In this document: positions 1 through 5,156 of the stretch, in pieces
Position numbering within the stretch: position 1 is the stretch's first letter
Layout of the letters: each line of letters opens with the position of its first letter
NCBI GenBank assembly: GCA_019247255.1
Contig: JAFAPJ010000195.1
Coordinates: 1 to 6,075 of the forward strand
Origin: Methylobacteriaceae bacterium
GTDB lineage: Bacteria > Pseudomonadota > Alphaproteobacteria > Rhizobiales > Beijerinckiaceae
Reading direction: 5' to 3'
DNA length: 6,075 nucleotides
Notes under the pieces: model-generated
Database searches by the model: none
Told to the model about the DNA's origin: nothing
The model's input: the letters and a program-made list of their open reading frames with translations, nothing else
Made by a program: the position numbers and the translations under genes

Positions 1-456
1 CACGGGCGGGACCTCGACCTTGTAGGGCTCGAAATGCTCGCCGTCGTAGAGAACGCGCAGCCGCCCGCCTTCGTCCGGCGACCAGTTGTCGTTCATGTAG
101 ACGAGCATCGTCATGATCTTCGACGGCCCGTCCGTGTGAATCGAGCCGTATTTCGGCTGGCTCCGGCGCATGATCGTGGTGAGCCGCGGGAAGGGATGAA
201 GATCGCGCCCGAAGGCGCGCGACAGCTCCTCGGTCAGATCCGGGCTCTCGAGCTCCTCGATCAGCAACTTGAACCGGCCCTTGAGCTGCACCTCGTCGAC
301 CGTAAGGTAGCCCGGCTTGTCGATCGCCGGGAAATCGCGCCGCAGGTCGTCGATCGCCTCGTCGCGGAGCATGCCTCCGCCGAGAAGATGGTCGTAAGGG
401 TCGCGCGAGATCTCGGCCTGCCGGATGGCCTCCACGTTGACGAGGGAAAGGGACAT
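1..456 (-). CDS. 2-oxoglutarate/Fe(II)-dependent dioxygenase, partial (C-terminus outside window)
   Basis: Only the first 152 residues are in the window; the frame is still open at base 1. The protein starts MSLSLVNVEAIRQ from the ATG at 456-454. An N-terminal helical part (about residues 1-90) leads into the double-stranded beta-helix core. There His107-Thr-Asp109 forms the HxD iron-binding motif, followed by a strand reading IMTMLVYMN and an EGG-R-L turn at 129-133, typical of the prolyl-4-hydroxylase-like 2OG-Fe(II) oxygenase superfamily. The distal iron-binding His and the 2-oxoglutarate-binding Arg/Lys should lie past the left edge, so an intact active site cannot be confirmed. The family hydroxylates proteins or small molecules using O2 and 2-oxoglutarate. 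The substrate here is unknown. It probably acts in the cytoplasm, since no signal peptide is seen. It is separated from the upstream transpeptidase gene by 176 bases that include a terminator, so it is likely its own transcription unit. Its ribosome binding site is weak. Confidence 0.85.
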   Translation of the reverse strand, partial: MSLSLVNVEAIRQAEISRDPYDHLLGGGMLRDEAIDDLRRDFPAIDKPGYLTVDEVQLKGRFKLLIEELESPDLTEELSRAFGRDLHPFPRLTTIMRRSQPKYGSIHTDGPSKIMTMLVYMNDNWSPDEGGRLRVLYDGEHFEPYKVEVPPV

Positions 457-492
457 GGCCGCCTGTGTTCGGTGGTGCGATGCGCCCCGTCG

Positions 493-521
493 GACAAGAT
501 CACGGCGGCTTCAAGGTCAAG
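493..521 (-). promoter_or_regulatory. possible sigma-70-type promoter for the dioxygenase gene
   Basis: On the minus strand CTTGAC (521-516) is an exact match to the -35 box usual in alphaproteobacteria. A 17-base spacer puts the -10 position at 498-493, which reads CTTGTC, a poor match to TATAAT or CTATAT. It lies 37 bases before the dioxygenase ATG and downstream of the transpeptidase terminator, where a promoter would be expected. The -35 match is seen; promoter function is inferred. Confidence 0.3.
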
Positions 522-570
522 CCGTGCCGAGCGCTGGAGCTCGGCGGGCCGCTAAGCTTCAGCGAGGGCG

Positions 571-601
571 AAAAGAAAAGCGCCGGCTCGAGGCCGGCGC
601 T
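571..601 (-). terminator. Rho-independent terminator of the L,D-transpeptidase gene
   Basis: Bases 579-587 (AGCGCCGGC) and 593-601 (GCCGGCGCT) form a perfect 9-bp stem with a 5-base loop. Read on the minus strand, the stem is followed at once by TTTCTTTT-like sequence (578-571), a U-rich tract that stands out in this GC-rich window. It begins 31 bases past the transpeptidase stop codon and is oriented for that gene. The run of A on the plus strand lies on the wrong side for efficient plus-strand termination. Confidence 0.85.
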
Positions 602-632
602 GGTCTGAGATGCGAAGGGTGATGGCGGAGCG

Positions 633-1223
633 CTAGTCGAGGACGACGACCTTCGCGCCGACCTTCACGCGGTCGTAGAGATCGATCACGTCCTCGTTCG
701 TCATCCGGATGCAGCCGGACGAGACCGCCTGGCCGATCGTGTCCGGCTCGTTCGAGCCGTGGATGCGGTAGAGCGAGGAGCCGAGATAGATGGCGCGCGC
801 GCCGAGCGGGTTCTCGGGGCCGCCGGACATATAGGCCGGGAGGTCGGGCCGACGCTTGCGCATCTCGGCCGGAGGCGTCCAGGCGGGCCATTCCTTCTTG
901 GCCGACACCCGCTGGATGCCGCTCCACGCGAAGCCCGGCCGGCCGACGCCGACGCCGTACTCGATCGCCTCGCCGGATCCCGTCACCAGATAGAGCCGCC
1001 GCTCGCTCGTCGAGATGACGATCGTGCCGGGCGCATATTGATCGGTGAAGGCCACGACCTGCCGCGGGATCGGCGACTGGAGCGCGCGCGGATCACCCTC
1101 GATGTACTTCATCGTGTCCTGGTCGCCCATCGGGTCGGACCAGAACGGCGATTGCGCCGCAGCAGGCTGAGCGAAGGCAAGGCCTGCCGACAGTCCGGCA
1201 AGCGCGAGGAGCGTCAAGCGCAT
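633..1223 (-). CDS. Exported L,D-transpeptidase (YkuD/ErfK family)
   Basis: A 196-residue protein that cross-links peptidoglycan (3-3 links between meso-diaminopimelate residues) or attaches proteins to it, in the periplasm. Residues 1-23 form a Sec signal peptide: MRLT, then a hydrophobic core rich in Leu and Ala, then a likely signal-peptidase I site after AAA at 21-23. The YkuD domain spans about 66-196, starting at the strand TIVISTSERRLYLV. The catalytic signature is complete: His155-Gly-Ser, then S-S-G-Cys171-I-Arg173-M, with Cys171 the nucleophile. The PAYMSGGPENPLGARAIYLG block before it is typical of the alphaproteobacterial subfamily. There is no LysM, PG_binding or other accessory domain, so this is a minimal single-domain enzyme. 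It has its own terminator downstream and a 138-base spacer upstream, so it is probably monocistronic. Crosslinking, protein anchoring and stem-peptide exchange cannot be told apart from sequence alone. Confidence 0.95.
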   Translation of the reverse strand: MRLTLLALAGLSAGLAFAQPAAAQSPFWSDPMGDQDTMKYIEGDPRALQSPIPRQVVAFTDQYAPGTIVISTSERRLYLVTGSGEAIEYGVGVGRPGFAWSGIQRVSAKKEWPAWTPPAEMRKRRPDLPAYMSGGPENPLGARAIYLGSSLYRIHGSNEPDTIGQAVSSGCIRMTNEDVIDLYDRVKVGAKVVVLD

Positions 1224-1361
1224 GGCAAGATCATCCAGAGTTTGGCGGGGCGGCCGCGTGAGCCGTTGTATGCGCCTTCAACGCAGCTGTTACGCTTCGG
1301 GTTTCGAAGTACCTCGGCTTTATTGCGGCGTCCGGCGACTCAGCGTGCGCGAGCACACGCA
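1224..1361. other. Spacer between L,D-transpeptidase and pgeF
   Basis: This 138-base stretch holds no convincing gene. It should carry the transpeptidase promoter on the minus strand. I see only weak candidates, such as a TACAAC-like -10 near 1263-1273 with no good -35 box. It is less GC-rich than its flanks, as expected of a promoter region. A short inverted repeat (CTTCG/CGAAG with a 5-base spacer) lies near 1296-1310, too short to interpret. A hairpin right after the pgeF stop is listed separately. Confidence 0.4.
1343..1360 (-). terminator. Hairpin just after the pgeF stop codon, possible terminator
   Basis: Bases 1343-1350 (GCGTGCGC) and 1353-1360 (GCACACGC) can pair as about 7 bp with one G-T wobble and a 4-base loop, starting one base after the pgeF stop at 1364-1362. 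No U-rich tract follows on the minus strand. It may be a Rho-dependent end or an RNA-stabilising structure rather than a true intrinsic terminator. GC-rich DNA forms such stems by chance. Confidence 0.3.
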
Positions 1362-2135
1362 TCAAGCGGGCGCGAGCGCGATGGCCGAGATCAGCCGCCC
1401 GTAATCCCCTTCGCCGCGATGGGTGGTGCGGCGGTAGCTGAAGAACCGGCGCTCATCCGAGTAGGTGCAGAGCCCGAGATCGGCGACCGTGCCGAGCCCC
1501 GCGCGGCGGAGCCGCTCGGCGATATAGGCCGGCAGGTCGAAGAGGCTGTGCCCGTCGCGCCCGGACGGGCGAAAATGGCGGAGCGCGGCAGGCTCGGCGG
1601 CTGCGAAGCGCTCGCGGAATTCGGGTCCGACCTCGTAGGCGTCGCGCCCGATCGTCGGGCCGAGGACCGCGACGGTCCGCTCACGACGCGCACCCAGCGC
1701 TTCCATGGCCTCGACCGTCGCTTCGAGGACGCCCCCGAACGCGCCCTTCCAGCCCGCATGGCACGCCCCGACGACCCGCGCCTCGGCATCCGCGAACAGG
1801 ATCGGGCCGCAATCCGCAGTCGCGATCGCGAGCGCGAGGCCGGGCGTCGCGCAGGCCATCCCGTCGGCTTTCGGTCGATCCTCTCGCGCCCACGGCGACG
1901 TCACGGTAACCGCAAGGGGCGAATGGATCTGGTGAAGCGACAGGAGCGCGCGCGCCTCGAGCCCGAGGCGCCCGGCCATCCGGCGCCGGTTCTCCGCGAC
2001 GTTGTCCGGCGCATCGGCCGAGCCGAGCCCGCCGTTCAGCGAAGCGTAGATCCCCTCCGACACCCCTTCCTCGCGCGTGAAGAAGGCGTGGCGGATGCCG
2101 GGCAGGTTCGCGAGCTCGGCGGCCTCGATCATCAT
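1362..2135 (-). CDS. pgeF: PgeF/YfiH family protein (multicopper polyphenol oxidase 'laccase' domain; peptidoglycan editing factor)
   Basis: A 257-residue single-domain protein of the usual length for COG1496. The three metal-binding residues are all present: His71 in SLHQIHS, Cys109 in ATADCGP, and His126 in CHAGWKGA. They match His71, Cys107 and His124 of E. coli YfiH. The N-terminal HAFFTREEGVS block and the late FFSYRR motif are also family hallmarks. E. coli PgeF has been linked to preventing mis-incorporation of non-cognate amino acids such as L-Ser into the peptidoglycan stem peptide. Relatives act as purine nucleoside phosphorylases or adenosine deaminases, so the 'laccase' label is misleading. 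It is the last gene of the lgt cluster. The start at 2135 overlaps the methyltransferase stop as ATGA. A good Shine-Dalgarno (GAAGGA, 2147-2142, 6-base spacing) supports it; the next codon is also ATG, so either Met could be used. No signal peptide: cytoplasmic. Confidence 0.93.
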   Translation of the reverse strand: MMIEAAELANLPGIRHAFFTREEGVSEGIYASLNGGLGSADAPDNVAENRRRMAGRLGLEARALLSLHQIHSPLAVTVTSPWAREDRPKADGMACATPGLALAIATADCGPILFADAEARVVGACHAGWKGAFGGVLEATVEAMEALGARRERTVAVLGPTIGRDAYEVGPEFRERFAAAEPAALRHFRPSGRDGHSLFDLPAYIAERLRRAGLGTVADLGLCTYSDERRFFSYRRTTHRGEGDYGRLISAIALAPA

Positions 2136-3232
2136 GGCGCGTCCTTCCCGGTCGTGGCGGCCCGCGGGAGGCCCGGCAGGTCGGGCAGGTCGGGCGAGGA
2201 GAGCGCCGCGGCCTTGAACAATGCGCCCATCTCGCCCGGGCCGGAACCCGTCAGCCGAGCGAGCGCCGTGCGGACATTTGCGCCTGCGTCCGGGCTCGCG
2301 CCGCGGCCGAGCCGCTCGGCCCGAGCCGTGATCCCGAGCGCCAGGAGGAAATCGCCTTGGCGAACGGGTCCGTGGGGAACGGCCCCCGCGGCCTCGCCGG
2401 CACGCAGGAAAGCCGCGAAATCGACATGGGCCGTCAGATCGGCCTCGCCCGGCTCCGCGAGGGGGTCGGTGGCGGCGTGGCGCCGCACGGCCTGGAGCGT
2501 GTCGCCGAACCCCGATCGTGCATGGCCGTAATCGATGAGGAGCGCCGCGCCTGGATGGCGGGCGAAGCGCGCCGCGAGCGTGCGCGCGACCTCCGCGGCC
2601 GCGGCGCCGATCTCGAGGACGTCGCCCGGCTGCCCGCCGGAGGGCATCCCGGAACTCGGCTCGCTCGCGAGCCCGAAGGCGAGCCGGTTCTCCCCGAGCC
2701 CGACCAGGCGCTCGTGCCAGCCTCGCTCCGTCCGGACCAATTGCCGGATCGGCAGCGCGTCGAGGAACTCGTTCGCCAGGATGATCGCCGGTCCCTCCGG
2801 CACCTCGTCGAGCTGCGGGTGCCAGGCCGCGGGCCGCCCGGACGGCGCGAGCCGCGCGCGCTGCGCCTCCGCCAGGACCGGGCTCGTCTCGACGAGATGG
2901 AGCCGGAGCGCATCCCGGAAGGCGGGCAGGGCGCGCGCCGCCCGGATCGCGTCCGCCATGAGCGTGCCGCGGCCCGGCCCGAGCTCGACGAGACGCACGG
3001 GGTCGGGACGGCCCATGCGGGTCCAGGTTTCTGCCGCCCAGAGGCCGAGGAGCTCGCCGAACATCTGGCTGATCTCGGGCGCGGTCGTGAAATCGCCCGC
3101 CGCCCCCAACGGATCGCGGGTGACGTAATAGCCGTGGGTCGGATGGCCGAGCGCGAGCGCCATGTAGCGCGAGACGGGCATCGGGCCTTCGGTCGCGATC
3201 ATCTCGCGGATGAGGATTTCGAGCGGCGTCAT
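2132..3232 (-). CDS. Class I SAM-dependent methyltransferase, MidA/NDUFAF7 family (COG1565, formerly DUF185)
   Basis: A 366-residue protein. Family marks in order: an N-terminal segment with HPTHGYY at 30-36; the block GDFTTAPEISQMFGELLG at 46-63, diagnostic of MidA/NDUFAF7 proteins; the SAM-binding glycine loop ELGPGRGTL at 83-91; the acidic strand end LVETS at 113-117; and the post-I motif NEFLDALP at 154-161. A later LLIDYGH strand is also conserved. Human NDUFAF7 dimethylates an arginine of complex I subunit NDUFS2, and Dictyostelium MidA is needed for complex I. By analogy this protein may methylate the NuoD subunit, but the bacterial substrate is not established here. The ATG at 3232 overlaps the lgt stop (ATGA) and no Shine-Dalgarno precedes it, which points to translation coupled to lgt. 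An upstream in-frame extension across lgt exists, but its translation is out of frame with Lgt and matches nothing. The C-terminal tail (from about 345) is low-complexity Pro/Leu/Asp. Confidence 0.93.
   Translation of the reverse strand: MTPLEILIREMIATEGPMPVSRYMALALGHPTHGYYVTRDPLGAAGDFTTAPEISQMFGELLGLWAAETWTRMGRPDPVRLVELGPGRGTLMADAIRAARALPAFRDALRLHLVETSPVLAEAQRARLAPSGRPAAWHPQLDEVPEGPAIILANEFLDALPIRQLVRTERGWHERLVGLGENRLAFGLASEPSSGMPSGGQPGDVLEIGAAAAEVARTLAARFARHPGAALLIDYGHARSGFGDTLQAVRRHAATDPLAEPGEADLTAHVDFAAFLRAGEAAGAVPHGPVRQGDFLLALGITARAERLGRGASPDAGANVRTALARLTGSGPGEMGALFKAAALSSPDLPDLPGLPRAATTGKDAP
2142..2147 (-). promoter_or_regulatory. Ribosome binding site of pgeF
   Basis: GAAGGA on the minus strand, 6 bases before the ATG at 2135, lies inside the end of the methyltransferase gene. 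It is the clearest Shine-Dalgarno in the window and supports the overlapping ATGATG start. PgeF can therefore be initiated independently as well as by coupling. Confidence 0.6.
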
Positions 3233-4080
3233 GCGCGCCCGGCGGCCGGGGCCGAACCCGTCCGGGTCCAGCCCCGCGCCGCCGCGACGATCGCCCCGAG
3301 CCCGACCACCGCCATCGGCACGGAGAGAAGCTGGCCCATCGTGGCCCCGCCGAGCAGGAAGCCGAGCTGGGCGTCGGGCTCGCGGAAATGCTCGCAGAGG
3401 ATGCGGGCGACCGCGTAGCCGAGGACGAAGACGCCGCCCACCAGCCCCGGCCGGCGGAAGCCGAAGCGGCGCACCGTGAAGAGCATCACGGCGAACAGGA
3501 TCAAGCCTTCCGCGGCCGCCTCGTAGAGCTGGCTCGGATGGCGCGGCACGTCGCCGGCGCGCGGGAACACGACCGCCCAGGCGACATCCGGCGCCGGCCG
3601 CCCCCAGAGCTCCCCATTGACGAAATTGGCGATGCGCCCGGCGAACAGCCCGATCGGGGTGACGACGGCCGCGACGTCGAGCATCGCGAGCGGGTTGAGC
3701 CCGCGCGAGCGCGCGAAGAGCACGATCGCCAGGACGGTGCCCAGGAAGCCGCCGTGGAAGGACATGCCGCCCTGCCAGACGGTGAAGATCTCGACCGGAT
3801 GCGCGAGGTACTGGTCGAGGTTGTAGAACAGGACGTAGCCGACCCGCCCGCCGAGCACGACGCCGAGCGCCACCCAGACGATCAGGTCGTCCATGTCGAG
3901 AAGGCTCGGCCGGCGGGTCGTCCCCCAGAGGGCCTCGTTCGCCGCGAGCCGGCGCGAGAGCCACCAGCCGATCACGATCCCGGCCACGTAGGCGAGCGCG
4001 TACCAGCGAATGGCGAAAGGGCCGATCGCGATCGCGATCGGATCGATGGCCGGGAAAGGGAGCGCGAGGAGAGGCGGCAT
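3229..4080 (-). CDS. lgt: Prolipoprotein diacylglyceryl transferase (phosphatidylglycerol:prolipoprotein)
   Basis: A 283-residue inner-membrane enzyme. It moves diacylglycerol from phosphatidylglycerol to the lipobox cysteine of prolipoproteins, the first step of lipoprotein maturation before Lsp and Lnt. About seven hydrophobic segments are visible, for example near 24-41, 66-86, 112-124, 134-148, 190-203, 212-228 and 251-268. Key residues match E. coli Lgt: GGRVGY at 77-82; SFHGG with His109 (E. coli His103); GRIANFVNGELWGRP with Arg149 and Asn152 (E. coli Arg143, Asn146); HPSQLYE at 181-187; and Tyr222-x3-Arg226 (E. coli Tyr235/Arg239), then EHFREPDAQ. The ATG at 4080 puts the N-terminus where the family expects it (MPPLLALPFPAIDP). 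The frame stays open further upstream to about 4284, but that part is charged, non-hydrophobic and lies over the divergent gene. It is the first gene of lgt-midA-pgeF. The cytoplasmic tail after the last helix is short and Ala/Arg rich. Confidence 0.97.
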   Translation of the reverse strand: MPPLLALPFPAIDPIAIAIGPFAIRWYALAYVAGIVIGWWLSRRLAANEALWGTTRRPSLLDMDDLIVWVALGVVLGGRVGYVLFYNLDQYLAHPVEIFTVWQGGMSFHGGFLGTVLAIVLFARSRGLNPLAMLDVAAVVTPIGLFAGRIANFVNGELWGRPAPDVAWAVVFPRAGDVPRHPSQLYEAAAEGLILFAVMLFTVRRFGFRRPGLVGGVFVLGYAVARILCEHFREPDAQLGFLLGGATMGQLLSVPMAVVGLGAIVAAARGWTRTGSAPAAGRA

Positions 4081-4198
4081 GGTCCGGTCCGGAGCGGGCG
4101 CGCTTTGGGCCGACCACCCGCCGGCGTCAACCGCCCGTGCGGTCGCGACGGGGCAGCGGCTTGACGGAAGGCCCGGCCCGGCGGAGCGTCGCGGCTCC
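4081..4198. promoter_or_regulatory. Divergent intergenic region between lgt and the metallophosphoesterase
   Basis: This 118-base spacer must drive the lgt cluster leftward and the phosphoesterase rightward. On the minus strand TTGACG (4130-4125) is a fair -35 box about 45 bases before the lgt ATG. The hexamer 17 bases on, CAAAGC (4107-4102), is a weak -10. On the plus strand CTTGAC (4160-4165) looks like a -35 box but leaves little room for a leader before the ATG at 4199. GGAG at 4183-4186 is a distant, weak ribosome binding site for the phosphoesterase. No operator palindrome stands out. Confidence 0.4.
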
Positions 4199-5122
4199 AT
4201 GTTCCGCTTCGCGCATCTCACCGACCCGCATGTCGGGCCGCTGCCGCGCCCGGCCCTGCGCCACCTCTTCGGCAAGCGCATCACCGGTTACGTGAACTGG
4301 CGGCGCGGGCGTGGCGAGGCGCACGACATGGACGTGCTCGCCGGGCTCGTGCGCGACCTCGGCGAGCAGCGTCCGGACCACATCGCCTGCACGGGCGACG
4401 TCTGCAACCTCGGGCTTGCGGGCGAATGGGACAGCTCGCGCCTGTTTCTCGAAGGCCTCGGGCCGCCGGCCGATGTCAGCTTCGTGCCGGGCAACCACGA
4501 CGCGTACGTGCCGGGCGCGCTGGCGGGGCTGCTGCGGGCGATCGACCCCTACGCGCAGGGCGACGAGCCGCAACGCATCCGCTTTCCCTACCTGCGCCGT
4601 CGGGGCCCGCTCGCGCTCGTCGGGCTCTCGTCGGGGGTCCCGACCCCGCCCTTCGTGGCGAGCGGCCGGCTCGGGCGCATCCAGATCGCGGAGGCGGAGG
4701 CGACCCTCGCGCGGCTCGCGCCGGAGGGGCTCGCGCGCGTCGTCCTGATCCACCACCCGCCCCATGTCGGCGGAGCGCCGGCCGGCCGCAACCTCGTCGA
4801 TGCGGCCCGCTTCGAGGCCATGATCGCGCGAGTCGGAGCCGACCTCGTGCTGCACGGCCATAACCATGTCGGCTCGATCGCGCAGATCGAGAGTCCGGCG
4901 GGCCCGGTCCCGGTCGTGGGCGCGCCGAGCGCCTCCGCCCGCGGCGGCGCGCTCACCCATCGGGCGGGCTACCATCTCTATTCGGTCACGGGCGAACCCG
5001 GCGCCTGGCGGATCGAGGGCGAGCTCCGCGGCCTCGATCCGGCCGGGCGGTTCACCGGGCTCGGCGAGCTGCCCTTGCGCGATACCCTCGTCGAGCGCCG
5101 GCGCGTCGCGGCGCGACGGTAA
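4199..5122 (+). CDS. Calcineurin-like metallophosphoesterase
   Basis: A 307-residue dinuclear-metal phosphoesterase with the full motif set: Asp9-Pro-His11 (motif I), Gly66-Asp67 (GDVCN, II), Gly98-Asn99-His100-Asp101 (III), His185-His186-Pro (IV) and His219-Gly-His221-Asn-His223 (V). The core thus covers about 1-225. The rest completes the beta sandwich (VPVVGAPSAS, GYHLYSV) and ends in an Arg-rich tail. No signal peptide or membrane segment is seen, so it is probably cytoplasmic. The general pattern resembles CpdA/Icc cyclic-nucleotide phosphodiesterases, but the substrate cannot be read from sequence, and lipid-A-precursor, nucleotide or phosphodiester hydrolysis are all possible. The start at 4199 is chosen because MFRFAHLTDPH places the first metal ligand close to the N-terminus, as in the family. 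The upstream in-frame extension overlaps lgt and matches nothing. It is the only plus-strand gene, diverging from lgt and ending 4 bases before the hrpB stop. Confidence 0.93.
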   Translation: MFRFAHLTDPHVGPLPRPALRHLFGKRITGYVNWRRGRGEAHDMDVLAGLVRDLGEQRPDHIACTGDVCNLGLAGEWDSSRLFLEGLGPPADVSFVPGNHDAYVPGALAGLLRAIDPYAQGDEPQRIRFPYLRRRGPLALVGLSSGVPTPPFVASGRLGRIQIAEAEATLARLAPEGLARVVLIHHPPHVGGAPAGRNLVDAARFEAMIARVGADLVLHGHNHVGSIAQIESPAGPVPVVGAPSASARGGALTHRAGYHLYSVTGEPGAWRIEGELRGLDPAGRFTGLGELPLRDTLVERRRVAARR

Positions 5123-5156
5123 CCCGTCACGTACCGCGCGGCTTCGCGCGGCGGGT
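5122..5156. terminator. GC-rich hairpin at the convergent ends of the phosphoesterase and hrpB
   Basis: Bases 5134-5140 (CCGCGCG) and 5145-5151 (CGCGCGG) form a perfect 7-bp stem with loop GCTT. An outer 5-bp stem (ACCCG at 5122-5126 with CGGGT at 5152-5156) can close it, leaving a 7-base bulge. It starts at the phosphoesterase stop and covers the last codons of hrpB. No U-tract follows on either strand, so intrinsic termination is uncertain. The position between two converging genes is what makes it suggestive. Confidence 0.35.

Noticed and set aside
759..2531. A 590-codon plus-strand open frame across the transpeptidase, pgeF and part of the methyltransferase
   Set aside because: It lies antisense to three clear genes, is extremely Arg/Pro/Ala rich, and shows no recognisable domain. 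Long antisense open frames are expected at this G+C content because stop codons are rare.
2357..3418. Plus-strand open frame of 353 codons antisense to the methyltransferase and the end of lgt
   Set aside because: Composition is charged and low in complexity, no family motif is seen, and the opposite strand encodes well-supported proteins.
4028..4039. GCGATCGC-like sequence resembling the cyanobacterial HIP1 repeat
   Set aside because: It occurs inside an Ile-Ala coding repeat of lgt, and the gene content is alphaproteobacterial, so this is a coding coincidence.
3233..4117. N-terminal extension of the methyltransferase frame across lgt, giving a 661-residue protein
   Set aside because: The extension is lgt read in the wrong frame and is Arg/Pro rich with no motif. 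The family starts near the ATG at 3232, which overlaps the lgt stop.
3388..4164. Plus-strand open frame of 258 codons antisense to lgt
   Set aside because: Rich in Asp, Glu, Arg and His as expected of the complement of a membrane-protein gene; a shadow.
4127..4975. Minus-strand open frame of 282 codons antisense to the metallophosphoesterase
   Set aside because: No recognisable motif, and the plus strand carries a complete phosphoesterase motif set.
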